From contig DDPL01000068.1 in NCBI GenBank assembly GCA_002342175.1, forward strand, positions 1-5,051: 5,051 nt of DNA, in the 5' to 3' direction. A program made the translations under genes and the position numbers. The notes beneath the pieces were generated by a model that saw only the letters and a list, made by a program, of their open reading frames with translations, was not told the DNA's origin and did not search any database. This document shows positions 1 to 4,709 of the stretch, in pieces; position 1 is the first letter of the stretch; every line of letters starts with the position of its first letter. This DNA is from Legionellales bacterium UBA2469. Its GTDB lineage: Bacteria > Pseudomonadota > Gammaproteobacteria > Legionellales > Legionellaceae.

Positions 1-50
1 CTAATGGCATCCAGTTTAAATTCTTTCGTATATTTTCTTCTCGTAGACAT
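1..50 (-). CDS. IS3-family transposase OrfA, N-terminal fragment (partial)
   Basis: The minus strand reads ATG at 50-48 and then 15 further codons, giving MSTRRKYTKEFKLDAI before the window ends. This matches the usual opening of IS3/IS911-type OrfA proteins (basic residues, then Tyr-Thr-x-Glu-Phe-Lys). In the family it leads into a helix-turn-helix that binds the IS ends. In complete elements OrfA is joined to the DDE-type OrfB by programmed -1 frameshifting; nothing of that is visible here. A strong GGAGGT Shine-Dalgarno (60-55) sits 4 bases before the ATG, which fixes the start. Whether the rest is intact or decayed cannot be judged. The family call rests on only 16 residues but is supported by the terminal repeat just upstream. 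Confidence 0.8.
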   Translation of the reverse strand, partial: MSTRRKYTKEFKLDAI

Positions 51-70
51 TGTGACCTCCAATTAAGCAA

Positions 71-100
71 ATTATCTCTTAACTGGGGTGTCCAAATCAA
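71..100 (-). promoter_or_regulatory. Candidate promoter for the IS transposase
   Basis: On the minus strand, GATAAT (76-71) lies inside the terminal repeat region and TTGATT (100-95) lies just outside the IS, with an 18-base spacer. If real, the -35 element comes from the flanking DNA and the -10 from the IS. The GATAAT is about 20 bases upstream of the orfA ATG, so any leader would be very short. Both boxes are imperfect; this is a pattern match only. Confidence 0.3.
72..94 (-). repeat. IS3-type terminal inverted repeat (one end)
   Basis: On the minus strand positions 94 to about 72 read TGGACACCCCAGTTAAG followed by AGATAA, the kind of terminal repeat bound by IS3-family transposases. Its mate is outside the window, so the repeat length cannot be measured; the inner limit given is a guess. 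Confidence 0.65.
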
Positions 101-235
101 TCAAACCACTTCAGACAACGATGTAAGTTTTTGGAAATTTAAGATGCTAAAAAATTTTTAAACACGAAAGTCTTGCAATCTTTTGGCTTCAACAAACAAT
201 AGCTCACATTCTTTTTGTATCACGCCACCGATTAA
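95..235. other. AT-rich spacer between IS end and orphan reading frame
   Basis: All three plus-strand frames carry stops here. I see no gene, no RNA gene and no convincing promoter. One frame is open for 25 codons at 162-236 and ends in a TGA that overlaps the beginning of the 236-496 frame. It could be an out-of-frame continuation of that gene, which would fit a decayed coding sequence, but the stretch is too short to be sure. Confidence 0.5.
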
Positions 236-496
236 TTGATATTGATTGAAGTGACTGTTTTTGCAGGAACAGCTAAAACGCTTTATTCTGGAACAAATAC
301 GATTAATATATCATCGCAATTGTACTACGCTGTTAACCGCGTTGACACCTCAAATGATGCAAAAATCGGCCTTGATTATACCCATACAATGATTCAAGGT
401 GAAATTGCTATTGATACAGGTTGGATGTGGGTCAATGCTCTAGCCTCACTTGGTTCGACGAATAGCGCCGTTATAACGCATTTGGCTTTATTTTAG
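236..496 (+). pseudogene. Unrecognised 86-codon reading frame, probable 3' remnant of a larger gene
   Basis: The frame opens directly after a TAA at 233-235 and runs to TAG at 494-496. Possible starts are TTG at 236 and 242 and GTG at 251; none has a Shine-Dalgarno sequence, so no normal start is visible. The product is not recognised. It is rich in Thr, Ser, Asn and short alternating hydrophobic stretches (for example TNTINISSQLYY and the C-terminal end AVITHLALF). This suggests beta-strands, as in surface, fimbrial or phage-tail-like proteins, but that is inference only. It has no signal peptide or membrane helix. A good intrinsic terminator at 542-573 on the same strand supports this being the genuine end of a transcribed gene. 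With an IS end 142 bases upstream, truncation or decay of a longer gene is the most likely explanation. A small intact gene with a weak TTG start remains possible. Confidence 0.45.
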
Positions 497-541
497 TGCT
501 AAATTGACCGAAGGCATGGTTTAAATCAAGCTAAAAAGTTC

Positions 542-573
542 ATGCCATCTAAACCTCTAGGTGGCATTTTTTT
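542..573 (+). terminator. Intrinsic terminator after the orphan reading frame
   Basis: ATGCCATC (542-549) pairs with GGTGGCAT (560-567): 8 base pairs including one G-U, around a 10-base loop. Seven T residues follow (567-573, the first being the last stem base). This is a standard Rho-independent terminator for plus-strand transcription. It lies 45 bases beyond the stop at 496 and shields the convergent rne gene. The minus strand has no comparable T tract after the stem. Confidence 0.8.
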
Positions 574-628
574 CTTCAATTTCACCGCTTAAAATAATAT
601 TCAAGACAAATATTACCAAAATGCGGCG

Positions 629-652
629 AAAAGCCCTTGGATTCATCCATGG
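629..652 (-). terminator. rne: Possible weak terminator downstream of rne
   Basis: On the minus strand positions 652-635 read CCATGGATGAATCCAAGG. They can fold as TGGA/TCCA around a 4-base loop, extended by outer CC/GG pairs across an A-A mismatch. GC and four T residues (632-629) follow. It sits 55 bases beyond the rne stop. The stem is short, so its efficiency as a terminator is doubtful. Confidence 0.3.
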
Positions 653-674
653 GGTGTTTCAGAGTGTTGGATTT

Positions 675-700
675 AGGATACCCAACAAGATGAGTATCCT
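675..700 (-). terminator. rne: Hairpin just after the rne stop codon
   Basis: AGGATAC (675-681) and GTATCCT (694-700) form a perfect 7-base-pair stem with a 12-base loop, 6 bases beyond the rne stop. Read from the rne side it is followed by AAATCC, not by a T tract, so it is not a classical terminator. It may protect the 3' end of the rne message or act with the second hairpin at 629-652. On the plus strand four T residues (700-703) end the hairpin, so it could also stop residual plus-strand transcription. Confidence 0.35.
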
Positions 701-706
701 TTTAGA

Positions 707-2617
707 TTAGATTTCTTCTTGAGAAGAATGCTGTGGTTTTGATTTGGTTGGTTTTTTATGCTGTTGTTGACCTTGGTTTTGACCACGATTCATATTGTTA
801 CCGTGAGTGCTACTATTGCGACGGCGACGATTTTGTGAATGATGGTGACTGTTGGCATGATTTTTTTTGTCACGAGATTGCTGCCCACCTTGGTGTTGCG
901 GTCTTTTGGTGTGCTGCGTTTGCATAGGTTTCTCAGTTGTTTGTGGAGTGCCAAACCATTTTTGGAAAATACGTTGTAAGAAATTGACCTCATGGATTTT
1001 GTTACTATGATCGTTTAATAGTAAATCGACAGCTGGGCGCTCAGATGTAACTTCAGTAATACCTATAGGCGCTTCAACCGTGGGTTGTGCTATCATTTCA
1101 AAACTTGCCTTTTTGGGCTTATTCTGTAGGTCGATTTTGACGCGCTGAATTTGATAATGTGGCGCAACGATATAAGGGTTTGGAATAACCACGATTTTTA
1201 TGTGATGTCTTTCTTCAATTTGTTGGACCATCGCTCTTTTTTCATTGATGATATAGCTTGCCAAATCAACAGGTAATTGTGCATGAATTTCAGCGGTTTT
1301 ATCTTTTAACGCTTCTTCCTCAATTAATCGAATAATGGAAAGGGCATGAGATGGAATATTACGTACCGTGCCTCGGCCATCACAGCGTGGGCAAACATCT
1401 TGTGATGTCTCACCCAAGGAAAGTCTTAAACGCTGGCGCGACATTTCAAGCAAGCCAAATCTTGAAATACGTCCAACTTGGATGCGAGCTCTATCAGCCT
1501 TCAGCGCCTCTTTTAAACGGTTTTCAACATCACGTTGGTGTTTTTGAGAAGACATGTCGATGAAGTCGATAACCACCAAACCACCCAAATCACGTAAACG
1601 CAATTGACGAGCGATCTCATCAGCGGCTTCAAGATTGGTATGAAGTGCGGTTGTTTCAATATCTTGACCGCTTGTTGATTTTGCAGAGTTAATATCAATG
1701 GCAACCAATGCTTCAGTCCGATCAATCACTAAAGAACCACCGGATGGCAATAAAACATGTCGACGGAATGCCGTTTCAATCTGACTTTCAATTTGATAGA
1801 AATTAAAAAGCGGGACATGGCTTTTATATAAGCGCACATGGGGTAAAAACTCAGGTTTTACCAACTCGATAAATTGTCGAGCTTTTACATAGGAGACATG
1901 ATCATCAATGATGATTTCATTAATGGATTTCCGTAAATTATCACGAATAGAACGAATAATCACATCACCTTCAAGATGAATCAGGCATGGTGCAACTTGT
2001 GTTTGGTATGCAGTTTGAATAGCTTGCCATTGCTTAAGCAGCATCTCTAAATCATGTTGTAATTCATCGGTACGTTTGCCAACACCAGCGGTTCGAATGA
2101 TAAGGCCCATGTCTTCTGAAACATTGAGCTCATTAAGACTTTCTTTCATTTCGTCACGGTCTTCGCCTTCAATGCGACGAGAGATGCCGCCAGCATGAGG
2201 GCTATTGGGCATTAGAACCAAATAACATCCTGCAAGCGTAATGAAAGTAGTTAGTGCTGCACCTTTGGTTCCACGCTCTTCTTTGTCAATTTGAATTAAC
2301 AGCTCTTGGCCTTCTCGAATCAATTGATTTACGGGCTGAGGATTTTCTTCATTGAGCGGTTGGGTAAAATATTCTGGGGAAATTTCTTTTAAAGGTAAAA
2401 AGCCTTGTTTTTTTGCGCCATATTCAACAAATACCGCATCAAGACTTGGTTCACGGCGGGTGACAACGCCTTTATAAATATTTCCTTTCTTTTTAATTTC
2501 ATTAGGACACTCGATATCGAGGTCATATAAAACATTATCTTTTATTAATGCAACTCGAATTTCTTCATTTTGAGTGGCATTAATAAGCATTTTTTCTTTT
2601 GATTCAATTGCTGCCAT
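707..2617 (-). CDS. rne: Ribonuclease E, complete, with a minimal C-terminal region
   Basis: RNase E is the essential single-strand-specific endoribonuclease for mRNA turnover and for rRNA and tRNA maturation. It works as a tetramer, usually at the inner membrane. The 636-residue product follows the family layout: RNase H-like start (MLINATQ at 10-16), S1 RNA-binding domain (about 42-130, with F63, F73 and K118), 5'-phosphate sensor (R175, T176) and DNase I-like catalytic domain. The metal ligands D308 and N310 (AIDIN) and D351 (VVIDFIDM) are present, as is the Zn-link CPRC at 409-412. The catalytic part ends near residue 497. E. coli RNase E has about 1,061 residues; here only about 140 follow. 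They include an amphipathic NFLQRIFQKWFG (545-556) resembling the membrane-targeting helix, and a tail from about 561 rich in Gln, His, Asn and Arg (RRRR at 597-600). No degradosome partner sites are recognisable. ATG 2617 is preferred, with a weak AGAG element upstream; M10 (2590) is the alternative. RNase G is unlikely given the N-terminus and tail. Confidence 0.96.
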   Translation of the reverse strand: MAAIESKEKMLINATQNEEIRVALIKDNVLYDLDIECPNEIKKKGNIYKGVVTRREPSLDAVFVEYGAKKQGFLPLKEISPEYFTQPLNEENPQPVNQLIREGQELLIQIDKEERGTKGAALTTFITLAGCYLVLMPNSPHAGGISRRIEGEDRDEMKESLNELNVSEDMGLIIRTAGVGKRTDELQHDLEMLLKQWQAIQTAYQTQVAPCLIHLEGDVIIRSIRDNLRKSINEIIIDDHVSYVKARQFIELVKPEFLPHVRLYKSHVPLFNFYQIESQIETAFRRHVLLPSGGSLVIDRTEALVAIDINSAKSTSGQDIETTALHTNLEAADEIARQLRLRDLGGLVVIDFIDMSSQKHQRDVENRLKEALKADRARIQVGRISRFGLLEMSRQRLRLSLGETSQDVCPRCDGRGTVRNIPSHALSIIRLIEEEALKDKTAEIHAQLPVDLASYIINEKRAMVQQIEERHHIKIVVIPNPYIVAPHYQIQRVKIDLQNKPKKASFEMIAQPTVEAPIGITEVTSERPAVDLLLNDHSNKIHEVNFLQRIFQKWFGTPQTTEKPMQTQHTKRPQHQGGQQSRDKKNHANSHHHSQNRRRRNSSTHGNNMNRGQNQGQQQHKKPTKSKPQHSSQEEI

Positions 2618-2701
2618 ATTAATTCTCTTTGATTCAAGCTGCTGTCATTCTGAACATAGATACTGTACGATGCTTGTGTACATGGGTGCCCAAGTCCTGT
2701 G

Positions 2702-2748
2702 CCGCAAACGCTTGTTGCGGATAAAGAAAAATACCAACGATGTCGTTG
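2702..2748 (-). promoter_or_regulatory. rne: Structured rne 5' leader: two hairpins flanking a U-rich segment
   Basis: Reading toward rne on the minus strand, CAACGA and TCGTTG (2748-2735) form a perfect stem; in practice 5 pairs with a 4-base loop. A U-rich single-stranded stretch GTATTTTTCTTTAT (2734-2721) comes next. Then CCGCAA (2720-2715) and TTGCGG (2707-2702) form a 6-pair stem with a 7-base loop. The elements lie about 85-130 bases before the rne ATG. In E. coli, RNase E limits its own synthesis by acting on the rne leader, and hairpin hp2 there helps sensing. A similar role here is inference from position and shape; I could not match the sequence to that element. The first hairpin plus T-run could alternatively be a weak attenuator. 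Confidence 0.4.
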
Positions 2749-2853
2749 AGAAAGGATACTGCTTGGGTTGATTAACAAGTGTTTACTAGTGTTCATAGTC
2801 TCGATGAAAGCACTTCATTGTTTATAAAGTTACGTGAACTACAGCGCATTGCA

Positions 2854-2862
2854 TGGTATGAT
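2854..2862 (+). promoter_or_regulatory. rluC: Candidate extended -10 promoter for rluC
   Basis: TGGTATGAT contains a good TATGAT -10 hexamer (2857-2862) with the TGn extension just upstream. The -35 region 17 bases further upstream is poor (GTGAAC). Transcription would start near 2869 and give a leader of about 140 bases before the rluC ATG. Confidence 0.4.
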
Positions 2863-2952
2863 CAAGCTTGTTATGATGACAAGTTGATTCCTGTGTGTAC
2901 ATTTAAGGCTGCAGCATCACTCAACTGGATTAAAATAATTCTTTCGGGTTTT

Positions 2953-2982
2953 TTGACTGACCCTTAATGCAGATAGTATCAA
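2953..2982 (+). promoter_or_regulatory. rluC: Second candidate promoter for rluC
   Basis: TTGACT (2953-2958) is a five-of-six -35 match. With an 18-base spacer it faces TATCAA (2977-2982), and with a 15-base spacer TAGTAT (2974-2979). Either would give a short leader ending in the GAGGAA ribosome binding site at 2995-3000. The -10 choice is ambiguous, so this is an alternative to the extended -10 promoter upstream. Confidence 0.3.
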
Positions 2983-3007
2983 AAAAATAGGTTTGAGGAA
3001 ATAGTTA

Positions 3008-3913
3008 ATGGAACAGGTTACTTATCAAATTATTGATAAAGAGCAAGATATTGGTCAACGTTTGGATAATTTTTTATTAAAGACATTGAAAGGTGTTCCT
3101 AAGAGTCGAATTTACCGAATTATTCGGGCAGGGGAGGTTCGCATTAATAAAAAACGAGCAAAGCCAGATTCACGCTTACAGGCTCAAGATGTGGTTCGCA
3201 TTCCGCCTGTTCGCGTTAGCGAGGAAGCGCTCAAAGGTACGCTGTCGCCGGCATTTGCCAAACAACTCACTGAAGCAATACTTTTTGAAGATGATGGATT
3301 AATGGTTATCAACAAACCCACAGGGCTTGCTGTGCATGGTGGTAGCGGTATCAAATGGGGGGTAATAGAAGCGTATCGTGCATTAAAAACTGACTTCAAA
3401 TATCTTGAGTTGGTTCATCGATTGGATAGGGAAACATCCGGTTTATTATTACTGGCAAAGAAAAGTTCCGTATTAAAACAATTGCAACAACAGTGGCAGG
3501 CCAATCAGGTGCAAAAAATCTATTGGGCGATATGCGACAAACCTTGGCATGGTAAACCGCAAATCACCGTACAAGTTCCCTTATTAAAGAATACTTTAAA
3601 AAGCGGTGAACGCATGGTGGTAGTCAGTAAAGAAGGAAAACCTGCGATATCACATGTTCATTTGCTTAAAAATCATGAGGATTGTTGTTGGGTAAAGGTT
3701 TCAATAGAAACCGGTCGAACCCATCAAATTCGTGTACATTGTGCACACATTGGACATCCCATTCTAGGGGATGAAAAATATGGACATCATAAAATGCCAC
3801 GGTTGTATTTGCATGCTCAAAAAATCAAGTTTCAATATCGCGACGAAATGAAAACATTTACAGCGGACGTAGATGGTATTTTTCAGGAAAAACTTCACTG
3901 TTTTGAAAGCTAA
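3008..3913 (+). CDS. rluC: 23S rRNA pseudouridine synthase RluC
   Basis: RluC converts specific uridines of 23S rRNA (955, 2504 and 2580 in E. coli numbering) to pseudouridine in the cytoplasm. The 301-residue product is close to the usual length of about 320. An S4 RNA-binding domain spans about 17-75, with the RluC-like GVPKSRIYRIIR at 29-40 and VRIPPVRV at 63-70. The RluA-family catalytic domain follows: NKPTGLAVHGGSG (102-114), the catalytic motif HRLDRETSG (137-145) with D140 as the expected nucleophile, and TGRTHQIRVH (235-244). These segments resemble E. coli RluC more than RluA or RluD. The S4 domain excludes RluA, and divergence from rne is the expected RluC context. The start is fixed by GAGGAA (2995-3000), 7 bases before ATG 3008. 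No terminator follows, so transcription may continue into the next gene 109 bases away. Confidence 0.95.
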   Translation: MEQVTYQIIDKEQDIGQRLDNFLLKTLKGVPKSRIYRIIRAGEVRINKKRAKPDSRLQAQDVVRIPPVRVSEEALKGTLSPAFAKQLTEAILFEDDGLMVINKPTGLAVHGGSGIKWGVIEAYRALKTDFKYLELVHRLDRETSGLLLLAKKSSVLKQLQQQWQANQVQKIYWAICDKPWHGKPQITVQVPLLKNTLKSGERMVVVSKEGKPAISHVHLLKNHEDCCWVKVSIETGRTHQIRVHCAHIGHPILGDEKYGHHKMPRLYLHAQKIKFQYRDEMKTFTADVDGIFQEKLHCFES

Positions 3914-4022
3914 TTGTTAATTTGTTTGTCAGATATATGTATTTTGGAAAAAATCAGGTATAGTAAAATTAGCTTTAATGATAAATAACCAACTTTAGAG
4001 TACACACACGGAGATAGTGAGC
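3914..4022 (+). other. Short spacer between rluC and the HAD gene
   Basis: This AT-rich spacer has no hairpin terminator after rluC. TATAGT at 3959-3964 is a possible -10 box for the HAD-pgsA pair, but I find no good -35 at the right distance. GGAG at 4010-4013 is the ribosome binding site of the HAD gene. Read-through from rluC and a local weak promoter are both possible. Confidence 0.4.
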
Positions 4023-4709
4023 ATGACTCATCCATATCGTTTAGTGGTGTTTGATTGGGAAGGAACGATAGCCGATCCATTGGGGGCATTAGTCAATTTT
4101 TTATGGTTAGAAGTTAATCAACAAGGATGGGCAGCTTTTTCACAAAGCCAAGTTCGTCATCATTTACTCATGGGATTGCCGAGTGCGGTGAAAACATTGT
4201 TTGCAGGTTTTTCTGAGCCACAAATGCATGCCATGATAGAGCGAGCCGAAAGGATGGTCTCGCATGAGCGACATAAAGTATTTTTGTTTGCAGGTATTAA
4301 ATCACTGCTACATCATTTAAAAATGTCAAAAATTAATTGTGCCTTGGCAAGTAATAAAAGCCAAGCCTCTTTACAAAATGCATTAAAAATCAGTGAGCTA
4401 GATGTTTATTTTTCTGTTTATCGGTGTGCAGGGACTCTGCCCGCAAAACCGAACCCACAAATGTTGACTGAAATTTTAGATATTTATCAGGTTTCCCCTT
4501 CTGAATCGGTCATGATTGGGGATTCTTTTGCAGATATTGAAATGGCACGAGCTTTAAATGTAGATGCAATTGCTGTTGATTGGTACGCAAGTGGTGTATG
4601 GCATCCCGATCGTATGGGTGCAAAGGCTGTGGTCAATACGATAGAACATTTGGCAAAATTATTGGGTGTTCAGTTGTCTTCAGGAGAAAAAGTTGAACAA
4701 GGTGTATAG
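4023..4709 (+). CDS. HAD-superfamily hydrolase, phosphatase-like (type IA)
   Basis: HAD hydrolases mostly remove phosphate from small molecules through an aspartyl-phosphate intermediate. The 228-residue product has the four family motifs in order: motif I FDWEGT (10-15) with nucleophile D11, motif II LASN (108-111) with S110, motif III K142 (AKPNP), and motif IV GDSFAD (166-171) with D167 and D171. The region between motifs I and II (about 18-85) is helical in character, as expected for a type C1 cap like that of Gph-like phosphatases. E13 is unusual, because the second motif-I acid is normally Asp and acts as general acid/base. ATG 4023 is chosen because GGAG (4010-4013) lies 9 bases upstream; an in-frame GTG at 4017 is too close to it. 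The gene overlaps pgsA by 17 bases, suggesting co-translation and perhaps a role in phospholipid metabolism. The substrate cannot be told from sequence; phosphoglycolate or another sugar phosphate is equally possible. Confidence 0.88.
   Translation: MTHPYRLVVFDWEGTIADPLGALVNFLWLEVNQQGWAAFSQSQVRHHLLMGLPSAVKTLFAGFSEPQMHAMIERAERMVSHERHKVFLFAGIKSLLHHLKMSKINCALASNKSQASLQNALKISELDVYFSVYRCAGTLPAKPNPQMLTEILDIYQVSPSESVMIGDSFADIEMARALNVDAIAVDWYASGVWHPDRMGAKAVVNTIEHLAKLLGVQLSSGEKVEQGV
4682..4695 (+). promoter_or_regulatory. pgsA: Ribosome binding site deciding the TTG start of pgsA
   Basis: AGGAG (4682-4686) lies inside the end of the HAD gene, 6 bases before TTG 4693. No ATG is available in the pgsA frame near the conserved N-terminus. 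The other in-frame candidates, GTG 4702 and TTG 4711, lie 15 and 24 bases from the AGGAG, which is too far. The site therefore supports a TTG start and coupling to translation of the upstream gene. Confidence 0.7.

Larger units (their letters stand above)
1..94 (-). mobile_element. IS3-family insertion sequence, orfA-proximal end (partial)
   Basis: Read on the minus strand, the element appears to begin at position 94 with TGGACACCCCAGTTAAG. This has the TG start and the sequence style typical of IS3-family terminal repeats. An AGGT-type ribosome binding site and the start of an OrfA transposase frame follow, and the element leaves the window at position 1. The other end, orfB and the target-site duplication are not visible. 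The exact boundary is inferred from the terminal TG and from similarity to remembered IS3-family ends. IS3 elements usually duplicate 3-4 bases, which here would be the bases just after 94 (AATC). Confidence 0.8.
2618..3007. other. Divergent rne / rluC intergenic regulatory region
   Basis: This 390-base stretch separates the divergent rne and rluC genes, as in E. coli, where rne has a long leader used for autoregulation. The rne side (2618 to about 2800) holds two hairpins, described separately. A TATAAA on the minus strand (2826-2821) is a possible rne -10 box, but it has no convincing -35, so I do not assign an rne promoter. The rluC side holds an extended -10 candidate at 2854-2862 and a second promoter-like pair at 2953-2982. 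I see no convincing protein gene, tRNA or operator repeat. Confidence 0.6.

Noticed and set aside
651..657. GGGGTGT resembling the IS terminal repeat, as a possible second IS end
   Set aside because: Only 7 bases match and the following bases (TTCAG instead of CCAAA) diverge, so it is chance similarity.
733..927. 64-codon plus-strand frame opposite the rne tail, rich in Cys, Tyr and Asp
   Set aside because: Its odd composition is just the complement of the Gln/His/Arg-rich codons of the rne C-terminus, and it has no ribosome binding site.
2588..2590. ATG 2590 as the rne start (giving MLINATQ directly)
   Set aside because: It is possible, but the upstream bases are A-rich without a clear Shine-Dalgarno, and ATG 2617 has an AGAG element at reasonable spacing. 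Kept as an alternative only.
2545..2796. 83-codon minus-strand frame overlapping the rne start
   Set aside because: It runs out of frame through the rne leader and first codons, and the hairpins there explain the sequence better. No family is recognisable.
2779..2967. 62-codon plus-strand frame starting with GTG upstream of rluC
   Set aside because: It has no Shine-Dalgarno, no recognisable domain, and overlaps the likely promoter region of both rne and rluC. A chance open frame in the intergenic region is more likely.
3008..3913. Calling the pseudouridine synthase RluD or a generic RluA-family enzyme
   Set aside because: The GVPKS and VRIPPVRV segments in the S4 region and the position divergent from rne both match RluC specifically.
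4017..4022. GTG 4017 as the start of the HAD gene
   Set aside because: It lies only 3 bases from the GGAG element, whereas ATG 4023 is at 9 bases and fits the usual short N-terminus before the FDWEGT motif.
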